Shown here: piece after piece, positions 9,128 to 17,565 of the stretch
Position numbering within the stretch: position 1 is the first letter of the stretch
Layout: every line of letters starts with the position of its first letter
Assembly: GCA_030158125.1 (NCBI GenBank)
Contig: JAOATL010000015.1
Coordinates: 62,001-126,000 of the forward strand
Direction: 5' to 3'
Source of the DNA: Limnohabitans sp.
Lineage (GTDB): Bacteria; Pseudomonadota; Gammaproteobacteria; Burkholderiales; Burkholderiaceae_C
Length of the DNA stretch: 64,000 bases
Position numbers and translations under genes: made by a program
Notes under the pieces: generated by a model
Told to the model about the DNA's origin: nothing
The model's input: only the letters and a program-made list of their open reading frames with translations
The model's database searches: none

Positions 9128-10138
9128 TCAGGGCGTGAGCGGGGTAATTTGCTGGTCAATGGCGCCAAACACGCTTTGACCATCTTTGCCCTTCATCTCA
9201 ATGCGAATGGTGTCGCCAAATTTCATGAAATCGGTGCTGGGTTTGCCATCCAAAATGGTTTCAATGGCGCGTTTTTCTGCAATGCAACTGTAACCTTTGG
9301 CCCACTCAGGTTTGCCTTTGACGTCCACACTTTTGTTGCTGACGGTGCCACTGCCCACAACGGAGCCTGCACGCACATTGCGTGTCTTGCCAATGTGCGC
9401 AATCAGTTGGCCAAAGTGAAATGTCATTTCGGGGCCAGCTTCGCACATGCCCACTTTGCGGCCATTCCAAGTGGATTGCAGTGTGAGGTGCACACGGCCT
9501 TGGTCCCACGCATCACCCAATTCGTCTAAGGTGACAGCCACCGGGCTGAAGGCGGTGGCAGGTTTGCTTTGGAAGAAACCAAAGCCCTTGGCCAACTCGT
9601 TGGGAATGAGGTTGCGCAAGCTGACATCGTTGGCAATCATCACCAAGCGAATGCCATCGAGTGCATTCTCGGGTGTCACACCCATGGGCACGTCGCCCGT
9701 GATCACGGCAATTTCGGCTTCAAAGTCGATGCCAAAGGCTTCGTCTCGGCACACCACAGGATCGCAAGGGCCAATGAAGTCATCGCTGCCGCCTTGGTAC
9801 ATGAGGGGGTCGTTGTAAAAGCTTTGTGGCACTTCCGAGTTGCGCGATGCACGCACCAATTCCACGTGGTTCAAATAAGCCGAACCATCCGCCCATTGGT
9901 AGGCGCGGGGCAACGGTGCCATGCACTGCTTGGGATCGAATGGAAACGCATGGCGCGCTTTGCCTGAGTTCAGCGTTTGATAAAGGTCTTCCAGCTGAGG
10001 GGCCAGAAAATTCCAGTCGTCCAGCACCTGCTGCATGCGCTGGGCAATGCCAGTCGCATAATGCGCTGTGCTGAGGTCGCGGGACACCACGACCAATTGA
10101 CCGTCCCGTGATCCGTCTTTGTATGTCGCTAATTTCAT
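9128..10138 (-). CDS. Fumarylacetoacetate hydrolase family protein
   Basis: The 336-residue protein has an N-terminal domain (residues 1-110) and a FAH catalytic domain with FGIDFEAEIAVITGDVP (metal-binding Glu residues about 137-140), MIANDVSLRNLIPNELAKGFGFFQSKP and a glycine-rich end of fold VGSGTVSN. FAH enzymes cleave C-C bonds in acylpyruvates or beta-diketones, often late in aromatic breakdown. Length and N-terminal domain are close to those of fumarylacetoacetases of the bacterial two-domain type, but no homogentisate genes are adjacent. A candidate operator lies upstream. Confidence 0.85.
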   Translation of the reverse strand: MKLATYKDGSRDGQLVVVSRDLSTAHYATGIAQRMQQVLDDWNFLAPQLEDLYQTLNSGKARHAFPFDPKQCMAPLPRAYQWADGSAYLNHVELVRASRNSEVPQSFYNDPLMYQGGSDDFIGPCDPVVCRDEAFGIDFEAEIAVITGDVPMGVTPENALDGIRLVMIANDVSLRNLIPNELAKGFGFFQSKPATAFSPVAVTLDELGDAWDQGRVHLTLQSTWNGRKVGMCEAGPEMTFHFGQLIAHIGKTRNVRAGSVVGSGTVSNKSVDVKGKPEWAKGYSCIAEKRAIETILDGKPSTDFMKFGDTIRIEMKGKDGQSVFGAIDQQITPLTP

Positions 10139-10162
10139 GTTGGGTCTCGAAATTGGTTTTCA

Positions 10163-10183
10163 AATTGAATGAATGAATCAATT
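10163..10183. promoter_or_regulatory. Inverted repeat upstream of the FAH-family gene
   Basis: AATTGA and TCAATT are separated by nine bases (10163-10168 and 10178-10183), 25 bases before the start of the minus-strand gene at 10138. A related half-site (CAATTGATTC) occurs at about 10198-10207. The layout suggests an operator, but the protein is unknown. Confidence 0.35.
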
Positions 10184-10296
10184 CCGTGAAGTATTTGCAA
10201 TTGATTCAAAGCTGTACTTCAGTTTAACCAATCTGCACAGCTCTAGAATTTACCAAATCACGCAATTTGCAACTCGCCGTTGAAAAACTCTTGGCC

Positions 10297-11424
10297 ATGT
10301 CTTTCGCCCACGCCACCACACTGCCTCGGCGCCCGCAATTGCTGGCGTTGGGTCTCGTGGTGGCCGCTTTGCATTGGCTCATGCTGATTTCTTCGGGCGC
10401 CGACCTGTGGCGCACAGCACCTGCACCACCGCATATCCGGCCACTCCAAACCCGGGTGCTCAGCGCTGAAGTGCCCCCCTCCACGGCAACCCAAGCGCCC
10501 GAAGCACCTCGCCCAGTTAAACGCGCGGCCACGCAAAAAACCGTGGTTCAGCCCGATGCGGCGCTTGAAACCGGCCTGCAAGCCGTGGCTTCAGCCGAAC
10601 TGCCAGCGCCCGATGCCAGTGATGCCAGTGATGCCAGTGCTTCCAGCGAGCCTGCTAGCGACACCACCCCCCAAATTGTTGCAGAGACTGTTACAGAAGC
10701 CATTGCAGAGCCCCCTGCACAGCCCGCCAGCTTGACCACCCATGCGCAAGTGGCCAAAGTGGGCAACTTTCCAAACAACACGCAAATCAATTACAACTTG
10801 ACAGGGCAAGAGCGGGGGCTGAGTTACCACGCATCGGGCGCACTCAAATGGCAATCGAAATCAGGACCTGCGTTACCAAGAACCTATGCAGCTGAATTGC
10901 GTGTCAAAGCTTTTCTGGTGGGCAGCCGCATTTGGCGCAGCGTAGGTTTGCTCAACGAGGGCGGCTTGTCGCCTACCCGGTACTCAGACAGTTGGCGCGG
11001 TGAGCGTGCTGCGCATTTTGAATCCGACAAGCAAACCATCAGCTTCAGCGGCAATCTGCCCAGTGCACCCTTGCTGCCAGGCGCACAAGACCAGGTGAGC
11101 CTGTTTGTTCAAATGGCCGCCACGGTGTCTGCACAAAGCTTCCAACCTGGTGCCGAATTGACGGTGCAAACCGCCACCGCGCGCGATGCCGCGAATTGGA
11201 CACTGACCTACAAGGCCAACGAGTTCATTGAGGTGGATGGCCAGCGCTTAGAAACCCAGCGGTGGGTTTGTCTGCCCCGTGGCAAGTTCGACAGCCAAAT
11301 AGAAATGTGGTTGGCCAAGGCCATCGGCGGCTTGCCGGCCCGCATCAAAATTACGCAAGTCTCGGGCAATTTCATTGACATGGAAATGAGCAGTGCAGAG
11401 GAACTGCTAGCCTTGGCAGATTAA
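10297..11424 (+). CDS. DUF3108 domain-containing envelope protein
   Basis: The 375-residue product has an N-terminal hydrophobic anchor (about residues 12-35, LLALGLVVAALHWLMLI), a Pro/Ala-rich linker with an acidic DASDASDAS repeat near residue 110, and a C-terminal DUF3108 domain (about 165-365: beta-rich, YHASGALKWQSKSGPALPRTY, then LTYKANEFIEVDGQRLETQRW). It is probably anchored in the inner membrane with a periplasmic beta domain. I chose the ATG at 10297; a TTG at 10267 would add ten residues. Function is unknown. Confidence 0.75.
   Translation: MSFAHATTLPRRPQLLALGLVVAALHWLMLISSGADLWRTAPAPPHIRPLQTRVLSAEVPPSTATQAPEAPRPVKRAATQKTVVQPDAALETGLQAVASAELPAPDASDASDASASSEPASDTTPQIVAETVTEAIAEPPAQPASLTTHAQVAKVGNFPNNTQINYNLTGQERGLSYHASGALKWQSKSGPALPRTYAAELRVKAFLVGSRIWRSVGLLNEGGLSPTRYSDSWRGERAAHFESDKQTISFSGNLPSAPLLPGAQDQVSLFVQMAATVSAQSFQPGAELTVQTATARDAANWTLTYKANEFIEVDGQRLETQRWVCLPRGKFDSQIEMWLAKAIGGLPARIKITQVSGNFIDMEMSSAEELLALAD
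10612..10638 (+). repeat. Three perfect 9-bp tandem copies inside the DUF3108 gene
   Basis: GATGCCAGT is repeated three times in frame and encodes DAS each time, in the low-complexity linker of the DUF3108 protein. Gain or loss of units would keep the frame and change only linker length. Confidence 0.8.
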
Positions 11425-11497
11425 GGGGCTTTGGTGGGCTTGAAAAAAAAGACGCCGCCCCAATGTATTTGAGACAGACTTAAGACAGAATGTCACC

Positions 11498-11779
11498 ATG
11501 AACTTGTTGTATGAATCCGAATCTTTTGCCGTCATGCATGTGTTGGCCAACGACACAGGCGAAGCAAGCAACGCGCCCAAAGTGCCCACACTAGAGCGCC
11601 ATGGATTTGAAATTGTCGACAAACGTTCCGGTAAAGAGGTCTATTTGGATGGCTCATGGGCCGAGATGTTCCAAATGCACATCCAAGCGTGGCAACAAAA
11701 CACCCCCACCCAAGAAGAAGTCGAAGACACTTTGGACCAATACACAGGCTTGGCACAACAGCCTGTTGTGGTTCACTAA
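11498..11779 (+). CDS. DUF3567 domain-containing protein
   Basis: This 93-residue acidic protein matches the small beta-proteobacterial DUF3567 family: MNLLYESESFAVMHV at the start, RHGFEIVDKRSGKEVYLDGSWAEMF in the middle and EEVEDTLDQY near the end. No catalytic motif is visible; function is unknown. Two AGACAGA copies one helical turn apart (11472 and 11483) lie just upstream of the start and may be regulatory. Confidence 0.8.
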   Translation: MNLLYESESFAVMHVLANDTGEASNAPKVPTLERHGFEIVDKRSGKEVYLDGSWAEMFQMHIQAWQQNTPTQEEVEDTLDQYTGLAQQPVVVH

Positions 11780-11785
11780 GTCATT

Positions 11786-12904
11786 TCAGGACTTCGTCGC
11801 AGGGGCTTCGGCGTGCGCTGGCAAGGCCACCCACTGGTAAAGCGGGGCCACAATCAACAACACGGCCATCAAACGGCACACTTGAAAAGCGGTCACCACA
11901 GGGGCACCCAGCTCAAGCACTTTGGCGGTGATGGCCATTTCGGCGATGCCGCCGGGTGAGGTGCCCAAAATCAGGGTGGCGGGGTGCAGCCCAGTGCCCC
12001 AAGCCAAGGCCCATCCAAACACCACCGACGCCAACATCATGCCCAGCGTACCTAGGCTCACCGACAGCAACCACTTTGGCGCCGTGCGCACAAACTCGCG
12101 CTTGAAGCGCACTCCCAAACTGATACCAATGAAAAGCTGCGCCATGTTGGACATTTCAGACGATACCGCCGTCCACTGAACCCCCGCCAGCGTCAGCCCC
12201 ATGGCCACCAGCAAGGGCCCCATGAACCACGGGTTGTTGCGCTTGATGGCCTGCATGAGCAAGGCGCCTGCGCCAGTGGCCAACGTCAAATACAAAAGGC
12301 CAGGCCATTGCAACAAGCGCGGACCCGGCAGCAAATTGCTGTTGACATGCAAACCCCAGTGCGACTGAAACCATTGCATGCCAAACGGCAAACAAACCAC
12401 CACCAAGACCAAACGCAAACTGTGCGAGGCCGCCACCAGGTCGGTTCGGGCATGATTGCGCTCGGCCAGCAAAGCCATCTCGGATGCGCCGCCGATGGCG
12501 CCTGCAAAGTAGGTGGTGGCCCGCAAATCGCGCGGCGACAATTCGGGTAAATCTGCGGCACTTCGGTGATGCAACCAAAGCCCAAAGCCGTACCCCAGCG
12601 CCAGCGCCCACAGAATGCCCAGCAAAATGGCCCACCACAGGCTGACCACCAACTGCCCGACTTCGGCAGTGAAATACAAACCCAAGGCCGCGCCAATGAC
12701 CCACTGACCCACATTGCGCAAATAGCCTGAGCTGCGCGTTGGGGCACCCGCAATCGAGCAAGCGGCCACGCCCAACAACGGGCCCAGCATCCAAGGAATG
12801 GGGGTACGAAGCCATTGACACAACAATGCCGACGCCACCGCCACCAACAAGGTCAGGGCAATTTGAAACAGGCGCGGCAGTGCGTGCAACATCTTCTCAG
12901 CCAT
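11786..12904 (-). CDS. AbrB-type (duplicated domain) integral membrane protein
   Basis: The 372-residue protein has about ten membrane segments arranged as two related halves, each containing a Pro/Gly-rich motif (IPWMLGPLLGVAACSIAG near residue 32 and NPWFMGPLLVAMGLTLAG near 220). This is the AbrB family of membrane proteins, sometimes wrongly called ammonia monooxygenase, with unproved transport or regulatory role. The ATG at 12904 is preferred over TTG at 12907. It is convergent with DUF3567 and lies 37 bases after the aminotransferase gene on the same strand. Confidence 0.8.
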   Translation of the reverse strand: MAEKMLHALPRLFQIALTLLVAVASALLCQWLRTPIPWMLGPLLGVAACSIAGAPTRSSGYLRNVGQWVIGAALGLYFTAEVGQLVVSLWWAILLGILWALALGYGFGLWLHHRSAADLPELSPRDLRATTYFAGAIGGASEMALLAERNHARTDLVAASHSLRLVLVVVCLPFGMQWFQSHWGLHVNSNLLPGPRLLQWPGLLYLTLATGAGALLMQAIKRNNPWFMGPLLVAMGLTLAGVQWTAVSSEMSNMAQLFIGISLGVRFKREFVRTAPKWLLSVSLGTLGMMLASVVFGWALAWGTGLHPATLILGTSPGGIAEMAITAKVLELGAPVVTAFQVCRLMAVLLIVAPLYQWVALPAHAEAPATKS

Positions 12905-12940
12905 CAAACCTCAAGCAGCCCGCGCTGACCTCTTTGCCAC

Positions 12941-14302
12941 TCAAGCATGCTTGCGAATGCTGTCGGCCAAGGTGTTCACCATTCTGTCGATGTGTTCTTT
13001 TTCCACAATGTAGGGGGGACAGAGCACCAGGTTTTCGCCGGCGGCACGCACCAACACACCGTTGTTGTAGCAGTCCAAGAAAATGTCATACGCCCGCTTG
13101 CCAGGTGCGCCGGGGATGGAGGCGAGCTCCACCGCGCCCGCCAAGCCCAAGCTGCGAATGCCAATCACGTTGGGTAAACCTTTGAAGGCGCTGTGCATGG
13201 CATCGCCCAACACAGGGCCCATTTGGCCCGCACGGGCAAACAGGTTTTCTTCTTTGAGCAGTTTCAAAGTGGCAATGGCAGCGGCGCAAGAGACGGGATG
13301 ACCTGAGTAGGTGTAGCCGTGGAAAAACTCGATGGCGTAATCGGGCGCGCCGGAATTCATCATGGCGTCGTAAATGAAATCACGGCAGACCACGCCGCCC
13401 AAAGGAATGACGCCATTGGTGACGCACTTGGCAAAGTTGAGCATGTCGGGTACGACGCCGTAGTAGTCGGCGCCAAAGTTGGTGCCCATGCGGCCAAAGC
13501 CCGTGATCACTTCGTCAAAAATGAGCAAGATGCCGTGCTTGTCGCAAATCTCACGCAGGCGTTTGAGGTAGCCCTTGGGTGGCAAATACCAACCAGCCGA
13601 GCCGGCCACAGGCTCGACAATGATGGCCGCCACGTTGCTGGGATCGTGCAAGGCCAAGATGCGGCCTTCCAATTCCAGTAAGGGATCTTCTTGCCACACG
13701 GGCTCTTCGTTGTGAATGTAGGCGTGGTTAACCGGGTCATGGATAAAACGCATGTGGTCCACGCGGGGCAACAACTGCGCACCATAGACTTTGCGATTGG
13801 CAGGCAAACCGCCCACGCTCATGCCGCCAAAGTTCACGCCGTGATAGCCTTTTTCGCGGCCAATGAAGACATTGCGATGGCCTTCACCACGGGCACGGTG
13901 ATACGCCAAGGCCACTTTCAAAGAGGTGTCCGCCGCCTCAGAGCCGGAATTGCAAAACAGCACTTTGTTGAGGTCGCCGGGGCAGAGATCGGCAATCATT
14001 TTGGCCGCTTCAAAGGCCTGATCGTTGCTGATTTGAAAGGCCGTGGCGTAGTCCAGCGTATCGAGCTGTTTTTTGATGGCCTCGGCAATGGGCTTGCGGT
14101 TGTGCCCAGCGCCCACGCACCACAAGCTCGAAATGCCGTCGACGACCTGGCGGCCATCGTGGGTGGTGAAATTCATGCCGTCGGCCGCGACAAACACCCG
14201 CGGTTCTTGCTTGAAATGGCGGTTGGCCGTGAAGGGCAACCATTGATGGTCCATGTTGAAGGCTGTGGTGCCTGCAGGCTGCTGGTTTTGTGGAGAAGAC
14301 AT
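12941..14302 (-). CDS. Class III (omega-amino acid:pyruvate type) aminotransferase
   Basis: The 453-residue enzyme is a PLP-dependent class III aminotransferase: substrate-gate segment SSLWCVGAGHNRKPIAEAI, phosphate-binding FCNSGSEAADTSLKVALAYHRARG (about 115-140), cofactor Asp in LLIFDEVITGFGR (about 245-257), and the PLP Lys region near FAKCVTNGVIPLGGV. Such enzymes move the amino group of beta-alanine, GABA or other omega-amines to pyruvate; the exact donor is not clear. The start at 14302 follows AGGTGATC; the frame could open at 14323 but without a ribosome site. Confidence 0.88.
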   Translation of the reverse strand: MSSPQNQQPAGTTAFNMDHQWLPFTANRHFKQEPRVFVAADGMNFTTHDGRQVVDGISSLWCVGAGHNRKPIAEAIKKQLDTLDYATAFQISNDQAFEAAKMIADLCPGDLNKVLFCNSGSEAADTSLKVALAYHRARGEGHRNVFIGREKGYHGVNFGGMSVGGLPANRKVYGAQLLPRVDHMRFIHDPVNHAYIHNEEPVWQEDPLLELEGRILALHDPSNVAAIIVEPVAGSAGWYLPPKGYLKRLREICDKHGILLIFDEVITGFGRMGTNFGADYYGVVPDMLNFAKCVTNGVIPLGGVVCRDFIYDAMMNSGAPDYAIEFFHGYTYSGHPVSCAAAIATLKLLKEENLFARAGQMGPVLGDAMHSAFKGLPNVIGIRSLGLAGAVELASIPGAPGKRAYDIFLDCYNNGVLVRAAGENLVLCPPYIVEKEHIDRMVNTLADSIRKHA

Positions 14303-14412
14303 GTGATCACCTCGCCGCCCCAAAAGGGCTAAAAATTCATCAAGTGATCAGTGTAAACCCGTCAAAGCTCAAGTTTTGGCAAAGTGGCCCTGTCCCTGCG
14401 ACAATGTCGCCC

Positions 14413-15261
14413 ATGAATCACGCATTTATTCTCACGCTTTCCTGCCCCGACAGAACGGGCATCGTGCACGCTGTATCGGGCTTTTTGCTAGAACGCGGCG
14501 GCAACATTGAAGAAGCCGCGCAATACAACGACCATGACACGGGTCTGTTTTTCATGCGCGTGCAATTTGCTTGCGACCAAGTCAGCGAGGCCGACTTGCG
14601 CACCCAATTGACCAGTTTTGCGGCGCCTTTCCAAATGACTTGGAACCTGCACAGCACCACGCAACCCATGCGCACGGTCATCTTGGTCAGCAAAGAAGGT
14701 CATTGCCTGAACGATTTGCTGTTCCGCTGGAAAAGCGGCTTGCTGCCCATCGACATTCGCGCCATTGTGAGCAACCACCGCGAGTTTTACCAATTGGCGG
14801 CCAGCTACAACGTGCCTTTCCACCACATTCCCGTGACGGCCGCCAACAAGGCCGAGGCCGAGGCCAAGCAGTTTGAAGTGATTCAAGCTGAAGGCGCAGA
14901 GTTGGTGGTGCTGGCGCGTTATATGCAAATTTTGTCGGACGACTTGTGCCGCAAGTTGTCAGGTCGGGCGATCAACATTCACCACTCGTTCTTACCCAGT
15001 TTCAAAGGTGCCAAGCCTTATTACCAAGCCCATGACCGCGGCGTCAAACTGATTGGTGCCACAGCACATTACGTGACTGCGGACCTGGACGAAGGCCCCA
15101 TCATTGAACAAGACGTGGCGCGTGTAGACCACTCCAAAACGGTGGAAGACCTCACCACGCAAGGCCGCGACACCGAAAGCCAAGTTTTGGCGCGCGCTGT
15201 CAAATGGCACAGCGAACACCGTGTGCTGCTCAACGGCCACAAAACCGTCATTTTCAAATAA
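14413..15261 (+). CDS. purU: Formyltetrahydrofolate deformylase
   Basis: The 282-residue protein has an N-terminal ACT domain (LTLSCPDRTGIVHAVSGFLLERGGNI, residues 6-31) and a C-terminal formyltransferase-like domain with the catalytic Asn-His-Asp set in AINIHHSFLPSFKGAKPYYQA and HYVTADLDEGPIIEQD. It hydrolyses 10-formyl-THF to formate and THF, balancing one-carbon pools and supplying formate for purine synthesis. The ATG at 14413 is used; ATG 14404 would add three residues. glcD follows after a repeat-rich gap of 77 bases. Confidence 0.95.
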   Translation: MNHAFILTLSCPDRTGIVHAVSGFLLERGGNIEEAAQYNDHDTGLFFMRVQFACDQVSEADLRTQLTSFAAPFQMTWNLHSTTQPMRTVILVSKEGHCLNDLLFRWKSGLLPIDIRAIVSNHREFYQLAASYNVPFHHIPVTAANKAEAEAKQFEVIQAEGAELVVLARYMQILSDDLCRKLSGRAINIHHSFLPSFKGAKPYYQAHDRGVKLIGATAHYVTADLDEGPIIEQDVARVDHSKTVEDLTTQGRDTESQVLARAVKWHSEHRVLLNGHKTVIFK

Positions 15262-15270
15262 GTCCGATTG

Positions 15271-15322
15271 CCCTTACCCTTGCCCTTACCCTTGCCCTTG
15301 CCCTTTGCCTTTTACCCTTTGC
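15271..15322 (+). repeat. Degenerate CCCTTR hexamer repeat with G-quadruplex potential
   Basis: Five perfect CCCTTA/CCCTTG units followed by degenerate 7-base units fill the gap between purU and glcD. CCC runs start at 15271, 15277, 15283, 15289, 15295 and 15301, each separated by three bases, with another at 15315. The minus strand therefore has six GGG runs with 3-base loops, a strong G-quadruplex motif, on the template strand for glcD. Repeat number could vary by slippage. An effect on glcD expression is inference. Confidence 0.85.
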
Positions 15323-15338
15323 GCTTGAAAGCTTTGTC

Positions 15339-16832
15339 ATGAACGCACTCACCAACATCGATGCTTTGTCCCGCGCAGATCGCCAAGCGCAAGTGGTGGC
15401 TGCACTGAGTGCGGCATTGCCCCAGCATGCTTTGCTGTACACGCTAGAAGACACTGTGCCGTTTGAGTGTGATGGCCTCACGGCTTATCGTGAGCGGCCT
15501 TTGGTGGTGGCGTTGCCAGAAACCGAAGCGCAAGTGCAAGCCGTGCTCAAAGCATGTCATGCCTTGGCCGTGCCGGTGGTGGCGCGCGGTGCAGGCACCG
15601 GTTTGTCGGGCGGCGCCATGCCGCACAAAATGGGCGTGACCTTGTCCATGGCCAAGTTCAACCAAATTATCAAAATGGATGCGGTGTCGCGCACGGCGGT
15701 GGTTCAATGCGGCGTACGCAACTTGGCCATTTCGGAAGCCGCCGCGCCGCATGGTTTGTATTACGCCCCCGACCCCTCCAGTCAAATTGCCTGCACCATT
15801 GGCGGCAACGTGGCCGAAAACTCCGGTGGTGTGCATTGCCTGAAGTATGGCCTCACCTTGCACAACGTGCTCAAAGTGAAAGGCTTCACCATTGAAGGTG
15901 AGCCCATCACTTTTGGCAGTGATGCGTTGGACACCACGGGTTTTGATTTGCTGTCTGTCTTGGTCGGCAGCGAAGGCATGCTGGCCATCACCACCGAAGT
16001 CACCGTGAAGTTGGTGCCCAAGCCGCAATTGGCGCGATGCATCATGGCCAGCTTTGACGACATTCGCAAAGCCGGCGATGCTGTGGCAGCGGTCATTGCG
16101 GCCGGCATCATTCCAGCGGGTCTGGAAATGATGGACAAGCCCATGACAGCGGCCGTCGAAGATTTTGTCCATGCCGGTTATGACCTGAGCGCCGAAGCCA
16201 TTTTGTTGTGCGAAAGCGATGGCACGCCCGAAGAAGTGGCCGAAGAAATTGAGCGCATGAGCGCCGTGCTGCGCGGCTGTGGCGCCACCGCCATCACGGT
16301 CAGCAAAGACGAGGCTGAGCGCTTGCGTTTTTGGAGCGGCCGCAAAAACGCCTTCCCTGCATCGGGCCGTATCAGCCCCGATTACATGTGCATGGACTCC
16401 ACCATTCCACGCAAACGCTTGGCCGACATTTTGCTGGCCATTGCCGAGATGGAAAAGAAATACCAATTGCGCTGCGCCAACGTGTTTCACGCCGGCGATG
16501 GCAATCTGCATCCCCTCATCATGTTCGATGCCAACGACCCCGACCAAATGCACCGCTGCGAGTTGTTTGGCGCCGACATTTTAGAAACCAGTGTGGCCAT
16601 GGGCGGCACTGTCACAGGTGAGCACGGTGTGGGCATTGAAAAACTCAACAGCATGTGTGTGCAGTTTTCAAGCGAAGAAAATGCGCAAATGTTTGCGCTG
16701 AAAAAAGCCTTTGACCCCTTGGGCTTGCTCAACCCTGGCAAAGTCATTCCCACGCACAACCGCTGCGCGGAGTACGGCAAGATGCTGGTGCGTGGTGGGC
16801 AAATTTCACACCCCGATTTGCCGCGTTTCTAA
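15339..16832 (+). CDS. FAD-linked oxidase, glycolate oxidase subunit GlcD type
   Basis: The 497-residue protein has a PCMH-type FAD-binding domain (PVVARGAGTGLSGGAMPHKMG, about residues 75-95; IGGNVAENSGG about 155) and a C-terminal FAD-oxidase domain with the conserved FHAGDGNLHPLIMFD and GGTVTGEHGVGIEKL. Length equals GlcD, the flavin subunit oxidising glycolate or a related 2-hydroxy acid to the keto acid. glcE and glcF, which usually follow, are absent here, so it may pair with distant subunits or be a D-lactate-type dehydrogenase. The ATG at 15339 lies behind the repeat tract. Confidence 0.87.
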   Translation: MNALTNIDALSRADRQAQVVAALSAALPQHALLYTLEDTVPFECDGLTAYRERPLVVALPETEAQVQAVLKACHALAVPVVARGAGTGLSGGAMPHKMGVTLSMAKFNQIIKMDAVSRTAVVQCGVRNLAISEAAAPHGLYYAPDPSSQIACTIGGNVAENSGGVHCLKYGLTLHNVLKVKGFTIEGEPITFGSDALDTTGFDLLSVLVGSEGMLAITTEVTVKLVPKPQLARCIMASFDDIRKAGDAVAAVIAAGIIPAGLEMMDKPMTAAVEDFVHAGYDLSAEAILLCESDGTPEEVAEEIERMSAVLRGCGATAITVSKDEAERLRFWSGRKNAFPASGRISPDYMCMDSTIPRKRLADILLAIAEMEKKYQLRCANVFHAGDGNLHPLIMFDANDPDQMHRCELFGADILETSVAMGGTVTGEHGVGIEKLNSMCVQFSSEENAQMFALKKAFDPLGLLNPGKVIPTHNRCAEYGKMLVRGGQISHPDLPRF

Positions 16833-16841
16833 ACCACGCGT

Positions 16842-17525
16842 CTAACGGTGGCCAAAAATAGCGGTGCCCACACGCACGCAGGTACTGCCTTCGGCAATGG
16901 CCGCTTCTAAATCGCCAGTCATGCCCATGGACAGGGTGTCCACATCCAGGCCTGATGCCTTCAAACTGTCGAACAAGTCTTTGGCCTGACGGTGCACTGC
17001 GCGAGCCGCCGCTTCGTTGTCGGTGGGCTCGGGAATGGTCATGATGCCGCGCAATTGAAGGTGCGGCAATTGCGCCACCGCCTGTGCCAAGGCCATGAGC
17101 TCTGAAGGCGCCACACCCGATTTGTTGCTGCCGCCATCGACATTCACTTGCAAGCACACTTGTAAAGGTGGCAGCTCGGCAGGTCGTTGTGCCGACAAAC
17201 GTTCTGCAGTTTTGAGTCGGTCAATGCTGTGCACCCACGCAAAGTTTTCAGCCACCAGCTTGGTTTTGTTGCTTTGAATGGGGCCAATGCAATGCCACTC
17301 CAAAGACAAATCTGCCAATGACGCGATTTTGTCCACGCCTTCTTGGATGTAGTTCTCACCAAACACCAACTGACCTGCGGCATGTGCGTCGCGTATCGCT
17401 TGCGCGGGCATGGTTTTGGACACCGCCAACAACTTGACTGCATCAAGGGGGCGGCCAGTCGCAAGACATGCAAGCTCAATTCGCTTGCGGACTTGCGCCA
17501 GGTTGGCTGAAACTGAAGTGCTCAT
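16842..17525 (-). CDS. yggS: YggS/PLPBP family pyridoxal phosphate homeostasis protein
   Basis: The 227-residue protein is an alanine-racemase-like single TIM barrel. The PLP Lys lies in KLLAVSKTMP (about residue 36), followed by FGENYIQEGVDK, WHCIGPIQSNK, LQVNVDGGSNKSGV and the phosphate-binding end LSMGMTGDLEAAIAEGSTCVRVGTAIFG. YggS binds PLP and keeps vitamin B6 and amino-acid pools in balance; it has no known catalytic turnover. It is divergent from the PilT-like gene, a neighbourhood common in proteobacteria. Confidence 0.93.
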   Translation of the reverse strand: MSTSVSANLAQVRKRIELACLATGRPLDAVKLLAVSKTMPAQAIRDAHAAGQLVFGENYIQEGVDKIASLADLSLEWHCIGPIQSNKTKLVAENFAWVHSIDRLKTAERLSAQRPAELPPLQVCLQVNVDGGSNKSGVAPSELMALAQAVAQLPHLQLRGIMTIPEPTDNEAAARAVHRQAKDLFDSLKASGLDVDTLSMGMTGDLEAAIAEGSTCVRVGTAIFGHR

Positions 17526-17565
17526 GGATCGAGCTTACCAAATCTCAACTCAACTCAAAAATTCA

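Noticed and set aside
15271..15322. CCCTTA units resembling telomere repeats or a CRISPR array
   Set aside because: Units are only six bases, directly adjacent and without spacers, and the locus is in a bacterial gene gap. It is a simple tandem repeat.
15444..16553. Long minus-strand open frame (369 codons) antisense to the glcD-like gene
   Set aside because: It has low-complexity His/Gly/Arg composition typical of a shadow of a GC-rich gene, no family similarity, and lies wholly inside a well-supported gene.
17523..17526. A second shared CATG start pair (yggS and the PilT-like gene)
   Set aside because: Alignment with PilT places that start 14 codons later at 17566, so the overlap is probably chance.
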